Source: Actinomycetales bacterium
Lineage (GTDB): Bacteria > Actinomycetota > Actinomycetes > S36-B12 > UBA5976
NCBI GenBank assembly: GCA_018970205.1
Contig: JAGWWW010000007.1
Location: 1-49,168 of the forward strand
DNA length: 49,168 bases
Direction of reading: 5' to 3'
Shown: piece by piece, positions 7,710 through 17,558 of the stretch
Position numbering within the stretch: the stretch's first letter is position 1
Layout of the letters: the number at the start of each line of letters is the position of its first letter
The notes under the pieces: generated by a model
What the model was told of the DNA's origin: nothing
Database searches by the model: none
What the model saw: only the letters and a program-made list of their open reading frames with translations
Position numbers and translations under genes: made by a program

Positions 7710-9362
7710 GTGACACAGCCGCACACCACGCGCCATGTTTTCGTCACCGGGGGAGTCGTCTCCTCACTCGGCAAGGGCCTAACGGCGTCCAGCCTGGGAC
7801 GGCTGCTCACCTCCCGCGGCCTTCGGGTGACCATGCAGAAACTCGACCCGTATTTGAACGTCGACCCGGGGACGATGAACCCCTTCCAGCACGGCGAGGT
7901 CTTCGTCACCGAGGATGGCGCCGAGACTGACCTCGACATCGGCCACTACGAGCGGTTCCTCGACCGCAACCTCGACGCTTCCGCGAACGTGACCACCGGG
8001 CAGGTGTACTCCAGGGTCATCGCCCGTGAGCGCCGCGGCGAGTACCTCGGCGACACGGTTCAGGTCATCCCGCATGTGACGAACGAGATCAAGTCTCGGA
8101 TGCTGGCCATGGACGGGCCGGACGTCGATGTGGTCATCACCGAGATCGGCGGCACCGTGGGTGACATCGAGTCGCTGCCGTTCCTCGAGGCTGCCCGCCA
8201 GGTGCGGCACGAACTCGGTCGCGACACCTGCTTCTTCCTACACATCTCGCTGTTGCCGTGGATCGCGCCGGCAGGGGAGTTGAAGACCAAGCCCACGCAA
8301 CACTCGGTTGCTGCGCTGCGCAACATCGGCATCCAGCCGGACGGCCTCGTGCTGCGTGCCGACCGCCCGGTGCCGGATGCGACCAAGCGCAAGATCGCCT
8401 TGATGTGCGACGTGGACTCCGAGGCCGTCGTGGCGGCGGTGGACGCGCCGTCGATCTACGACATCCCGAAGGTGCTGTACGCCGAGGGCCTTGATTCCTA
8501 CGTCGTGCGGCGGCTGGGCCTGGACGCGCAGGACGTGGACTGGCGGGTCTGGGATGACCTGCTCACACGTGTGCACGCCCCGGACCACGAAGTTGAGGTC
8601 GCGCTGGTGGGCAAGTACGTGGACCTGCCCGACGCCTACCTCTCGGTCACTGAGGCCCTGCGCGCCGGCGGCTTCAGCAACCGTGCCCGCGTGCGGCTGC
8701 GCTGGGTGGCCAGTGATGAGTGTGAGACCGACGAGGGCGCGCAGGCCGCGCTCGCCGGGGTTGACGCCGTGTGCGTGCCCGGCGGATTTGGCGTGCGAGG
8801 GATCGAGGGCAAGCTCGGGGCGCTGCGGTGGGCACGGGAGCGCCGGGTGCCCGCTTTGGGGTTGTGTTTGGGGCTGCAGTGCATGGTGATCGAGGCCGCG
8901 CGCAACCTCGCAGGCTTGCGCGGCGCTTCTAGCGCTGAGTTCGACCCCAGCACGGCGCACCCGGTGGTGGCCACGATGGCATCGCAGTTGCACATCGTCG
9001 ACGGCGGCGGTGACCTTGGCGGCACGATGCGCCTCGGTGCGTACGAGGCTCATCTCCAGCCTGGCTCGATCGTCCACTCTGTTTACGGCTCCGGCGTCGT
9101 CTCTGAGCGACACCGCCACCGGTACGAGGTGAACAACGACTACCGCGCCGCGCTCGCCGCCGCCGGACTGGTGTTCTCAGGGCTGTCGCCGGACGCGAAC
9201 CTCGTGGAGTTCGTGGAGCTGCCGCGCGAGGTCCACCCGTTCTACGTCGGCACTCAGGCACACCCGGAGTTCAAGTCCCGCCCCACTGATCCGCACCCGC
9301 TGTTCGCCGGGCTGATCGCAGCGGCGCTTGCGACCCGAGGCCTGGCGGCGGCAGCACTGTGA
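7710..9362 (+). CDS. pyrG: CTP synthase
   Basis: PyrG aminates UTP to CTP with ATP and glutamine, the last step of pyrimidine nucleotide synthesis. The 550-residue protein starts with the amidoligase domain (P-loop [11 protein letters not shown] at 14-24). The C-terminal class I glutamine amidotransferase domain has nucleophile Cys386 in G-L-C-L-G-L-Q and the His-Pro-Glu of the triad near 518-520. Length is normal. GTG 7710 follows a GGGAG site. The stop overlaps the Nudix gene start, as in other actinobacteria. Confidence 0.97.
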   Translation: MTQPHTTRHVFVTGGVVSSLGKGLTASSLGRLLTSRGLRVTMQKLDPYLNVDPGTMNPFQHGEVFVTEDGAETDLDIGHYERFLDRNLDASANVTTGQVYSRVIARERRGEYLGDTVQVIPHVTNEIKSRMLAMDGPDVDVVITEIGGTVGDIESLPFLEAARQVRHELGRDTCFFLHISLLPWIAPAGELKTKPTQHSVAALRNIGIQPDGLVLRADRPVPDATKRKIALMCDVDSEAVVAAVDAPSIYDIPKVLYAEGLDSYVVRRLGLDAQDVDWRVWDDLLTRVHAPDHEVEVALVGKYVDLPDAYLSVTEALRAGGFSNRARVRLRWVASDECETDEGAQAALAGVDAVCVPGGFGVRGIEGKLGALRWARERRVPALGLCLGLQCMVIEAARNLAGLRGASSAEFDPSTAHPVVATMASQLHIVDGGGDLGGTMRLGAYEAHLQPGSIVHSVYGSGVVSERHRHRYEVNNDYRAALAAAGLVFSGLSPDANLVEFVELPREVHPFYVGTQAHPEFKSRPTDPHPLFAGLIAAALATRGLAAAAL

Positions 9363-9964
9363 CGACGGCCGCGGCCGGCCCTGTCGACGAACCGCACCGG
9401 CTGACGGACGTGACTGTCCGTGTGGCCCATCAGGGGCGCGTCGTGCGGGTGTCGTGTGAGGAGTTCACTTTCGCGGGGCAGCGGGTCACACGCGATGTCG
9501 TTCGCCACCCTGGTGCCGTCGGGGTGGTCGCGCTCAGATACGGGTCCCAGGGGCTGGAGGTGCTGCTCGTGCGGCAGTACCGGCACCCCATGGCCGAGTA
9601 CATGTGGGAGTTGCCCGCCGGCTTGCGTGATGTCCAAGGGGAGGACCCGGTGGAGTGCGCCCGACGCGAGCTGCGCGAGGAAACGGGCTACGACTGCTGT
9701 GAGCTGCACACGTTGCTCGACTGCGCCACGACCCCCGGTGGCAGCGACGAGGTCATCACCTTGTTCCTCGCCTGGGACCCACAGCCTCTGGCCAGCCGAC
9801 TGGCAACCGGCGAGGCCGAGGAGCAGGACATGCTCGCGCAGTGGTTCCCACTCGAGTCCGTGGTCGAGGCTGTCAGCAGCGGCCGGCTGCGCAATATGGC
9901 TGCGCAGGTCGGGGTGCTCGCCGCAGCGTTGCGGGCGCGCGAGGGGCGGATTCCACCCTCGTGA
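9359..9964 (+). CDS. Nudix hydrolase, ADP-ribose pyrophosphatase type
   Basis: The 201-residue enzyme likely hydrolyses ADP-ribose to AMP and ribose-5-phosphate. The Nudix box spans 88-111 and reads A-G-L-R-D-V-x-G-E-D-P with R-E-L-R-E-E-T-G; the one-residue-longer spacing before the first Glu is the form seen in actinobacterial ADP-ribose pyrophosphatases. It overlaps pyrG by four bases (GTGA) and is the usual gene after pyrG. Other Nudix substrates cannot be excluded. Confidence 0.88.
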   Translation: MTTAAAGPVDEPHRLTDVTVRVAHQGRVVRVSCEEFTFAGQRVTRDVVRHPGAVGVVALRYGSQGLEVLLVRQYRHPMAEYMWELPAGLRDVQGEDPVECARRELREETGYDCCELHTLLDCATTPGGSDEVITLFLAWDPQPLASRLATGEAEEQDMLAQWFPLESVVEAVSSGRLRNMAAQVGVLAAALRAREGRIPPS

Positions 9965-10041
9965 CAGGTACTATGTGCCACGCCCGCTAGGTGAGTGCCG
10001 GGGGGTGCGGGCCGCGCCCGACTGCAATGCCTGGACCTACA

Positions 10042-10062
10042 CGGCAGCCGAGCGGGCTGCCG
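10042..10062 (+). promoter_or_regulatory. Hairpin in the leader of the Wzc-type kinase gene
   Basis: CGGCAGCC (10042-10049) and GGCTGCCG (10055-10062) form a perfect 8-bp stem with a 5-base loop. It ends about 11 bases before the GAGAGGA ribosome-binding site. There is no U-run, so it is not a classic terminator; it could modulate translation or stability. Confidence 0.45.
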
Positions 10063-10084
10063 GGGGTAAGACGAGAGGACGCCC

Positions 10085-11656
10085 GTGACTGTCGCTGAAT
10101 ACTTGGCCGCACTTCGTCGGGGCTGGGTCACGGTCTTGATTGCGGTGTTCGTCGGCAGTGGCGCCGCGGCCGGCATCTCTGTGACGCAGACTCCGGTCTA
10201 CCAGGCGACCTGCCGGCTCTTCGTCGCCATGGGCGGGGTTGACACCAACGGTCAGAACGTCCTCCAAGGCGCACAGTTCGCGGCTCAGCGGGTGAAGTCG
10301 TACACGCAGGTTGTGGCGAGCCCGAACGTGCTCGAGCCGGTCATCGGTCAGTTGCAGTTGAAGTCCTCCGTGACCGAGCTCGCTAAGCGAGTGTCGGCGA
10401 CCAACCCGTTGGACACGGTGCTCATCGACGTCTCCGCCAAGGACCAAAGCGCGGTCCAAGCCGCCAACCTCTCTAATCTCACCTGCGGAAACCTCGGGTC
10501 CGAGATCGAGCGGATCGAGCTCATCAAGACCGGTCTCACCCAAGCCAGCGCGGTCTCCGTCTCGGTGATCACCCCGGCAGTGGTGCCGACCTTCCCGGTG
10601 TCGCCGCGCAAGAAGTTGAACGTGGCGCTCGGGTTCCTCCTCGGTCTGGCAATCGGATCCGGTCTGGTCATCCTGCGGGAGACCTTGGACACGACCATCA
10701 AGGACCCGCAGACCGTCGAGGACCTCATGGACGCCGCGCCGATCGGCACAGTCCCCTTCGACGTCGAGCGAAAGACCACGCCGCTGGCGGCACTGAGCGC
10801 CCGGTCCACGGCGTCTGAGGCGTTCCGATCCCTGCGCACCAACCTGCGCTATGTCGACGTTGACAACCCGCCCAAGGTGTTCGTAGTGACATCAAGCGTC
10901 CCCGGCGAAGGAAAGTCGACCACGTCGGCCAACTTGGCCATCACTTTCGCGATTGACGGCGCCCGGGTTGCCGTTATCGAGGGCGACCTGCGCATGCCTC
11001 GGCTGTCCGCATACCTAGGCAGCGACTCCACGGTTGGTATCACTGATGTCTTGGCAGGGGAGCGCAAGCTAGAGGATGTGCTCATCCCCTTCCGTGACGG
11101 CCTCTTCGACCTCCTGCCGGCGGGCAAGGTCCCACCGAACCCCTCAGAGTTGCTCGGCTCGGGCCAGATGCGGGCGCTGCTCGACACACTGCGCGAGAAC
11201 TACGACGTGGTCATCATCGACTCCCCGCCGCTCTTGCCCGTCACCGACGCAGCCATCCTCGCAACGATGGCCGACGGTGCCGTGCTCGTGGTCCGCCACG
11301 CTCGCACGACCCGTGAGCAACTGAGTCGCTCGCGCGAGACGCTGTCCCAGGTCTCCGGGCACCTCATCGGCACGATCATCAACTTCGTGCCCGGCCCAGG
11401 CGGCCGCGGCTACGGGCGCTACGGCTACGGGCGCTACGGCTACGGCGGTTACGGTGGCTACGGTGGCTACGGCGGTTACGGGTATGGCTATGGGTATGGC
11501 TACGGGTATGGCTACGGGTATGGCTACGGCGGTGGCGGATCGCGTCGCCCCTGGTGGGCGCGCATCCTGCCAAAGCGCCGCCCAAGCGGGGAGAAGGTCC
11601 CAGCACAGGGTGAGCCGACATCCGGTGAGTCGACCCGTGAGGACGTCGGCGTCTAG
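10085..11656 (+). CDS. Wzc/CpsD-type bacterial tyrosine kinase with Tyr-Gly-rich tail
   Basis: This 523-residue inner-membrane protein joins a Wzz-type chain-length domain to a BY-kinase domain, as in regulators of surface polysaccharide export. Transmembrane segments lie at about 14-33 and 177-197. The kinase domain has Walker A S-V-P-G-E-G-K-S-T near 271-279, Walker A' as I-E-G-D-L-R-M-P, and Walker B V-V-I-I-D-S-P-P near 377. The tail after residue 438 carries 17 tyrosines in a run of Gly, Tyr and Arg, the expected autophosphorylation cluster but unusually regular. No glycosyltransferase, Wza or Wzx/Wzy gene is nearby, so it is an orphan here. A GAGAGGA site precedes the GTG start. Confidence 0.9.
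   Translation: MTVAEYLAALRRGWVTVLIAVFVGSGAAAGISVTQTPVYQATCRLFVAMGGVDTNGQNVLQGAQFAAQRVKSYTQVVASPNVLEPVIGQLQLKSSVTELAKRVSATNPLDTVLIDVSAKDQSAVQAANLSNLTCGNLGSEIERIELIKTGLTQASAVSVSVITPAVVPTFPVSPRKKLNVALGFLLGLAIGSGLVILRETLDTTIKDPQTVEDLMDAAPIGTVPFDVERKTTPLAALSARSTASEAFRSLRTNLRYVDVDNPPKVFVVTSSVPGEGKSTTSANLAITFAIDGARVAVIEGDLRMPRLSAYLGSDSTVGITDVLAGERKLEDVLIPFRDGLFDLLPAGKVPPNPSELLGSGQMRALLDTLRENYDVVIIDSPPLLPVTDAAILATMADGAVLVVRHARTTREQLSRSRETLSQVSGHLIGTIINFVPGPGGRGYGRYGYGRYGYGGYGGYGGYGGYGYGYGYGYGYGYGYGYGGGGSRRPWWARILPKRRPSGEKVPAQGEPTSGESTREDVGV
11408..11530 (+). repeat. In-frame Tyr-Gly codon repeat, including four 12-bp units
   Basis: The stretch encodes only Gly, Tyr and two Arg. It moves from G-R-Y-G-Y blocks, through four G-G-Y blocks, to four tandem 12-bp units (GGG TAT GGC TAC, the first ending TAT) at 11480-11527. 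Copy number can change by slippage without a frameshift. Confidence 0.9.
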
Positions 11657-11665
11657 TAACCGTCT

Positions 11666-11687
11666 GGGGCGGCCGTAGCGACGCCCC
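11666..11687 (+). terminator. Candidate GC-rich terminator hairpin after the kinase gene
   Basis: GGGGCG (11666-11671) pairs with CGCCCC (11682-11687) across a 10-base loop, ten bases past the kinase stop. There is no T-run, which is common for actinobacterial terminators. Confidence 0.4.
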
Positions 11688-11737
11688 TGTGGCGCGACTC
11701 ACGCACCGACCAGTGTGCGCCCGCTGTGAGCCGCCCC

Positions 11738-11743
11738 TAGGCT
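11738..11743 (+). promoter_or_regulatory. -10 box upstream of ald
   Basis: TAGGCT ends seven bases before a GTG at 11751 that opens a 27-codon frame, and about 96 bases before the ald ATG. It is the best promoter candidate for ald. Confidence 0.45.
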
Positions 11744-11750
11744 GCCTGCG

Positions 11751-11834
11751 GTGAGCCAGTGGCTGACTCACCCTTCTTCCCACACTCGGTGGGGGCTGAC
11801 AGATGCCGGCCGAGTCGTGCCGGGCGAGGATTGA
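11751..11834 (+). CDS. Possible 27-residue leaderless upstream ORF before ald
   Basis: GTG 11751 is placed like the other leaderless starts of this window, seven bases after a TAGGCT box. Its frame runs to TGA 11832-11834, five bases before the ald ATG. The peptide begins M-S-Q-W-L-T-H-P and is not recognised. Translation could be coupled to ald, but there is no other evidence that it is made. Confidence 0.25.
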   Translation: MSQWLTHPSSHTRWGLTDAGRVVPGED

Positions 11835-11839
11835 TAGGC

Positions 11840-12946
<1,107 letters not shown>

Positions 12947-13022
12947 CCACTGCACCACATGCCCACGCTGACACAGGATCCGCCTAGTGGCAGCGAGGCT
13001 CACCGACGCCGGTGACCGCGCC

Positions 13023-13028
13023 TAGGCT
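13023..13028 (+). promoter_or_regulatory. -10 box of xerD (leaderless)
   Basis: TAGGCT ends six bases before the GTG of xerD. The -35 region is weak (CTCACC at 12999-13004, 18 bases upstream). Confidence 0.5.
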
Positions 13029-13034
13029 GGCAAC

Positions 13035-13940
13035 GTGGACGTGGCCGAGGCGATGAATCGGTACCTCGCGCACGCCACTTTGGAACGCGGACTTTCGCCG
13101 AACACGATCGAGGCGTACCGCCGCGACCTCGAGTGCTATCGCGGTTTCCTTCAAGTCGCGGGGATTGCGACTGTGGCGGCCGTCGACGAGCAGGTGATGG
13201 CGGACTTCACGGCCGGGCTCCGCACGGGCGTGCCACGTGCCGAGAGCAGCGTGCAGCGGATCTTGTCCAGCGTCCGTGGACTGCACAGGTGGCTGGTACG
13301 TGAGGGCATCGAGACAGCCGATCCGACCGGGGTCACCCGCTCACAAGGTCGCCTGCCCTCGTTGCCCAAGGCGCTCTCAGTGGACGAGGTCGAGCGCCTC
13401 ATCGCCGCCGCGGCTGCCGCGACGGCGCCACTAGGGCTGCGCGACTGCGCGCTCGTGGAGTTCCTCTACGCCGGCGGCGCCCGCATCTCTGAGGCCGTGG
13501 GCCTTGACGTGGATGATGTCGACCTTGACGATGCCAGCGCGGTGCTGCGCGGCAAAGGTGACAAACAGCGGCGCGTGCCCTTGGGCGTGCGCGCGTGCGA
13601 GGCGCTGCAGGCGTGGCTGGTTCGCGGCCGGCCCGCCCTCGCGGCCGCAGGCGCCGGCTCCTCACGGCTGTTCCTGACACTGCACGGCAAGCCGCTGTCG
13701 CGCCAGGCCGGGTTCGCAGTCGTCAATGACGCTGCGCTGCGAGCCGGCCTTAGCGCCAAGGTTGGACCGCACACCCTGCGGCACTCGTGCGCGACACATC
13801 TGCTCGAGGCCGGCGCAGACGTGCGGGTGGTGCAGGAGCTGCTCGGCCACGCCAACGTGCAGACCACGCAGATTTACACACTCGTCACAGCGGAGCGGCT
13901 GCGTCACGCCCATGCCGAGGCTCACCCGCGAGCGCGGTAG
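13035..13940 (+). CDS. xerD: Tyrosine recombinase XerD
   Basis: XerD resolves chromosome dimers at dif with XerC. The 301 residues comprise an N-terminal SAM-like core-binding domain (about 1-95) and a catalytic domain with the full set Arg150, Lys174, His246, Arg249, His272 and nucleophile Tyr281. The [14 protein letters not shown] block is typical of Xer enzymes rather than phage integrases. It sits in its standard place between the pyrG-Nudix genes and parA-scpAB, so it does not mark a mobile island. Confidence 0.94.
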   Translation: MDVAEAMNRYLAHATLERGLSPNTIEAYRRDLECYRGFLQVAGIATVAAVDEQVMADFTAGLRTGVPRAESSVQRILSSVRGLHRWLVREGIETADPTGVTRSQGRLPSLPKALSVDEVERLIAAAAAATAPLGLRDCALVEFLYAGGARISEAVGLDVDDVDLDDASAVLRGKGDKQRRVPLGVRACEALQAWLVRGRPALAAAGAGSSRLFLTLHGKPLSRQAGFAVVNDAALRAGLSAKVGPHTLRHSCATHLLEAGADVRVVQELLGHANVQTTQIYTLVTAERLRHAHAEAHPRAR

Positions 13941-13972
13941 CGGGCACGCAGAGGCGTTGGCCCCGCTGTGAC

Positions 13973-14905
13973 TCAGGCGTGGCGGGAGAGGATCTCCCGA
14001 GCGAGTCGCCGATAGGAAGCTGCGCCCGCGGAACTCGATGCGTAGTTGGTGATCGGCTGGCCCGCGGCGGTGGTCTCGGAGAACTTGATGGCACGGCCGA
14101 TGGATGTGGCGAGCACCCGCTCCCCGAACGCCTCCTGGATGCGCTCGAGCACCTCGCGGGAGTGAAGCGTGCGGTTGTCGTACATCGTCGCGACGATGCC
14201 CTCGATCTCAAGGCGCGGGTTCAGCCGCGCCCGCACCTTGCCGACGATGTCCGTGAGCAGCCCGATCCCGCGCAGGGCGAAGTACTCGCACTGCAGCGGG
14301 ATGAGGACCGAGTCAGCAGCGGTCAGAGCGTTCACAGTGAGCAGGCCGAGCGTGGGCTGACAATCCACGAGCACGAAGTCGTAGTCGGGCACGATCGGCG
14401 CGATCGATCGTGCGAACGTGTGCTCGCGTGAGATCTCGTTGGTCAGCGCGATCTCAGCCCCTGACAGGTCGATGTTGCTCGGCAGCAGGTCGAGGTTCGC
14501 CACGGACGTGGAGATGACGGCTTCCTGCACGCTCGCTTCCCCGAGCAGCACCGACAACACGGTGTGGTTCAGCCGCAGTGGGTTGATGCCCAGGCCCACC
14601 CCGAGCGCGCCCTGCGGGTCGAAGTCGACCAGCAACACCTTGCGCCCGTACTCGGCCAGCGCCGCGCCGAGGTTGATCGTCGTTGTCGTCTTGCCGACGC
14701 CGCCCTTTTGATTGCACACGGCGATGACCCGTGCCGGTCCATGGCTGCTCAGGGCCGTCGGCTCGGGAAAGTCCACGGTGCTCTCGCGGCGCGCCGCCGG
14801 AACGTTGGCGAGGTGGTCAGACGCGGCAGCCAGCGCCTGCTCGACGACCGGGTCGTGTGCCTGGAGCGAGTCGCTGCCCTGGGCGACGTTGGTTGACTCT
14901 GACAC
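13973..14905 (-). CDS. parA: ParA/Soj-family ATPase
   Basis: This 310-residue P-loop ATPase has the deviant Walker A K-G-G-V-G-K-T-T-T at 67-75, V-D-F-D-P-Q-G-A-L-G just after, and V-L-V-D-C-Q-P-T-L-G as Walker B. A disordered ~55-residue N-terminus precedes the domain. GTG 14905 is used because GGAGG lies seven bases upstream; an ATG 15 codons earlier lacks such a site. This is the parA-like gene found before scpA in actinobacteria, not the parAB pair near oriC; no parB lies beside it. It is on the opposite strand to xerD, scpA and scpB, whereas in Mycobacterium it is co-directional. Confidence 0.92.
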   Translation of the reverse strand: MSESTNVAQGSDSLQAHDPVVEQALAAASDHLANVPAARRESTVDFPEPTALSSHGPARVIAVCNQKGGVGKTTTTINLGAALAEYGRKVLLVDFDPQGALGVGLGINPLRLNHTVLSVLLGEASVQEAVISTSVANLDLLPSNIDLSGAEIALTNEISREHTFARSIAPIVPDYDFVLVDCQPTLGLLTVNALTAADSVLIPLQCEYFALRGIGLLTDIVGKVRARLNPRLEIEGIVATMYDNRTLHSREVLERIQEAFGERVLATSIGRAIKFSETTAAGQPITNYASSSAGAASYRRLAREILSRHA

Positions 14906-15072
14906 CTGTGAGCCTCCGGTCTGGTTCAAGCAAAGCACCTGGCAGTTCATGCATGCGCTCAGGCACGGAGCCTCACGCCAGCCTCGGGCATCGGTGCCCT
15001 CGCCTGCCCGCGTGAGGCGGTACGAAACTGTGCGCCAAGCCTATGCAAGCGAGGACTCCCCGGGCAATTGGG

Positions 15073-15078
15073 TAGCGT
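15073..15078 (+). promoter_or_regulatory. -10 box of scpA (leaderless)
   Basis: TAGCGT ends six bases before the scpA ATG. It lies in the 179-base divergent region between parA and scpA. Confidence 0.5.
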
Positions 15079-15084
15079 GGTGCC

Positions 15085-15990
15085 ATGACTGTGACCGATG
15101 CGGTGGACGAGGTCGCGCACGAGCGCGCCGCCACCGGCTTCACGGTCACACTCGAGGAGTTCTCCGGCCCATTCGACCTGCTTCTGCAATTGATCGCGCG
15201 GCAGCGCCTCGATGTCACGGCGATGGCCCTGCATGAGGTCACGGATGAGTTCTTGGCCTACATCCGCGGTCGCGGCGGGCAGTGGAGCCTGGATGAAGCC
15301 ACGTACTTCGTGCTCGTGGCCGCCACGCTGCTCGACCTCAAGGCGGCACGTCTGATCCCCGGGGGGCAGGTGGATGACGAGGAGGACCTCGCGCTGCTCG
15401 AGGCGCGAGACCTGCTCTTCGCGCGGCTGCTGCAGTACCGGGCCTTCAAACAGGTCTCGGGGACGTTCGCCGACATGATGGCCAGCACCGGGGTCATGCG
15501 CCCGCGGCTGGTCGGGCTGGACCCGGCGTTCCAGGGGATCCTTCCGGATGTCGTCCTCGGCGTCAGCCCTGAGCAGTTCGCAGTGCTCGCGGCGCATGCC
15601 ATGCGCCCACGACTGGTTCCGCAGGTCGGTTTGGGCCACCTGCACGTCCCCAGGGTGTCGGTGCGGGAGCAGGCCGCGATCATCGTCGAGCGGCTGCGTC
15701 AGTCACGGTCATCGTCCTTCCGGGCGTTGGTCTCGGACTGCGACTCTCAGTTGATGGTGGTCGCACGGTTCCTCGCGCTGTTGGAACTGTTCCGCGACGG
15801 CGCCGTGGCTTTCGACCAGTTGACGCCGCTGGGGGACCTGCGCATCCGCTGGACCGGGTCTGATGACGCGGATGTGGTCATCAGCGATGAGTTCGACGCC
15901 GAGCAGCCTGTCGAGGTGCGCGGTGTGCACGACACCCTGGGCGACGGTTCGCTGCCCGTGGTGCCCGATGTGGAGGGTGAAGACCGATGA
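15085..15990 (+). CDS. scpA: Segregation and condensation protein A
   Basis: ScpA is the kleisin that bridges SMC heads and, with ScpB, compacts the chromosome. The 301-residue protein has the family opening L-E-E-F-S-G-P-F-D-L-L-L-Q-L-I at 23-37, followed by Y-F-V-L-V-A-A-T-L-L-D-L-K-A near 73-86, and a C-terminal winged helix with F-L-A-L-L-E-L. It overlaps scpB by four bases (ATGA). Confidence 0.95.
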   Translation: MTVTDAVDEVAHERAATGFTVTLEEFSGPFDLLLQLIARQRLDVTAMALHEVTDEFLAYIRGRGGQWSLDEATYFVLVAATLLDLKAARLIPGGQVDDEEDLALLEARDLLFARLLQYRAFKQVSGTFADMMASTGVMRPRLVGLDPAFQGILPDVVLGVSPEQFAVLAAHAMRPRLVPQVGLGHLHVPRVSVREQAAIIVERLRQSRSSSFRALVSDCDSQLMVVARFLALLELFRDGAVAFDQLTPLGDLRIRWTGSDDADVVISDEFDAEQPVEVRGVHDTLGDGSLPVVPDVEGEDR

Positions 15991-16622
15991 GTGAGCAGGA
16001 ACAGGCCGCGGCGGCGACAGACGTTCCCGACGCGGAGCCCGCCGAGTCCGAGCAGCCTCAGGGGTTCGGTGCGCCGACGTTGGCGGCGGCGCTCGAGGCG
16101 TTGGTGCTCATCGCCGATGAGCCGGTGCCGGTGACCGCGTTGGCAGAGGTGACGAACACCCCCGTTGCCGTCGTGGAGACCGAGCTGAACCGCCTGGCTG
16201 AGCAGTACACCGAGCAGGGCCGAGGGTTCGCGCTGCGCCAATCCGGCGGGGGCTGGAGGCTTTACACGCGTGACACCTGCGCCGACGCGGTCACGCGCTG
16301 GGTCAAGGACGGCCAGCGAGCTCGGCTGAGCCAGGCGGCGATGGAGACTCTCGCCATCATCGCCTACAAGCAGCCGATCACCCGCGCGCGCATCGCCTCC
16401 GTGCGCGGCGTCAACGTCGACGGTGTCGTGCGTACCCTCCTCGCCCGCGGACTGGTGGCGGAGGTCGGTGTGGAGCCGACGTCGCAAGCGAGCCTGTACT
16501 CGACGACTGAGTTGTTCCTCGAGCGCATGGGCATCGCCGACCTCGAATCGCTGCCGGACATCGCGCCGCTGCTGCCGGACATCGACGATGCTGTCGACCT
16601 CTTCGACTCGATGAACGCATGA
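15987..16622 (+). CDS. scpB: Segregation and condensation protein B
   Basis: ScpB is the dimeric kleisin-associated subunit of the SMC complex. The 211 residues have an acidic ~25-residue lead, then two winged-helix domains. Recognisable blocks are A-A-L-E-A-L-V-L-I-A-D-E-P-V and L-S-Q-A-A-M-E-T-L-A-I-I-A-Y-K-Q-P-I-T-R. It overlaps scpA and rluB by four bases at either end, so the three are one translational unit. Confidence 0.95.
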   Translation: MSEQEQAAAATDVPDAEPAESEQPQGFGAPTLAAALEALVLIADEPVPVTALAEVTNTPVAVVETELNRLAEQYTEQGRGFALRQSGGGWRLYTRDTCADAVTRWVKDGQRARLSQAAMETLAIIAYKQPITRARIASVRGVNVDGVVRTLLARGLVAEVGVEPTSQASLYSTTELFLERMGIADLESLPDIAPLLPDIDDAVDLFDSMNA

Positions 16623-17362
16623 CCCGGGGCAACGACGCCGAGGGCGTCCGCCTGCAGAAGGTGCTCGCGGACGCAGGCATCGGCTCTCGCCGGGCGTGCG
16701 AGGAGCTGATCGAGCAGCGGCGGGTGAGCGTCAACGGCGAGGTCGTCCGCCAGCAGGGCATGAGGGTGAACCCGGAGACGGACGTCATCCACGTCGACGG
16801 CGAGCGGGTCGCCTCGGCGGCTGGACACGTGGTCCTGGCATTCAACAAGCCCGCGGGCGTGGTGACGACCATGCAGGACGACCTCGGCCGGCCCTGCGTC
16901 GGCGACTACCTCACCCAGCGTTCAGAGCGCCTGTTCCACATCGGCCGCCTCGACGCGGACACCGAGGGATTGCTGCTGCTCACAAACGACGGCCAGTTGG
17001 CCAACCATGTCAGCCACCCGCGGCACGGAGTTGCGAAGACGTACGTGGTCACTGTGGCCGGTGTCATCAGCCGAGAGGCCGGCCGGGCACTGACCTCGGG
17101 TGTCGAGCTTGAAGACGGCCCCGCCCGGGTCGACAGCTACCGGCTGCTCTCCTCGGTTCCCGGGGTGAGCATGATCGAGGTGATCATCCATGAGGGCCGC
17201 AAGCACATTGTCCGGCGCATGTTCGAAGAAGTGGGCTTTCCGGTGCAGAGGCTGGTGCGCACGCGGGTCGGCCCGATTCGCCTCGGCGACCAGCGCCCGG
17301 GCACGCTGCGCACGCTCTCCACTGCTGAGGCGGGCTCGCTGTACGCCAGCGTCGGGCTCTGA
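16619..17362 (+). CDS. rluB: 23S rRNA pseudouridine synthase RluB
   Basis: The 247-residue enzyme isomerises a uridine in helix 80-region 23S rRNA. An S4 domain covers residues 10-60, and the catalytic aspartate is Asp112 in G-R-L-D-A-D-T-E-G-L. K-P-A-G-V-V-T-T at 78-85 and G-R-K-H-I-V-R-R-M-F near 196-205 are also RsuA/RluB hallmarks. The gene follows scpAB throughout actinobacteria. Confidence 0.93.
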   Translation: MTRGNDAEGVRLQKVLADAGIGSRRACEELIEQRRVSVNGEVVRQQGMRVNPETDVIHVDGERVASAAGHVVLAFNKPAGVVTTMQDDLGRPCVGDYLTQRSERLFHIGRLDADTEGLLLLTNDGQLANHVSHPRHGVAKTYVVTVAGVISREAGRALTSGVELEDGPARVDSYRLLSSVPGVSMIEVIIHEGRKHIVRRMFEEVGFPVQRLVRTRVGPIRLGDQRPGTLRTLSTAEAGSLYASVGL

Positions 17363-17542
17363 GCCCGCCTGTGCGTGTGGGCTGACGGGTGTTCCACGCA
17401 CGGCCTGTGCTGCCCTGCATCCTCAGCGCAGGGACGCGTCGATCGTGCTTGAGGCGTGGCCTGCCGCTCCAACGAACAGCGCGTAGGCGGCTCGAGGAAC
17501 GAATCGCTGGGCACGCCTGGGCGCCTCATGGAGCCGCCTGCG

Positions 17543-17548
17543 TACGCT
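17543..17548 (+). promoter_or_regulatory. -10 box of cmk
   Basis: TACGCT ends ten bases before the cmk ATG, so the leader would be only about 3 bases. It lies in the 196-base gap after rluB, where nothing else is evident. Confidence 0.45.
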
Positions 17549-17558
17549 GACACCCCTG

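Noticed and set aside
13035-13940. Tyrosine recombinase as sign of a mobile island
   Set aside because: It is XerD in its conserved chromosomal place, flanked by core genes.
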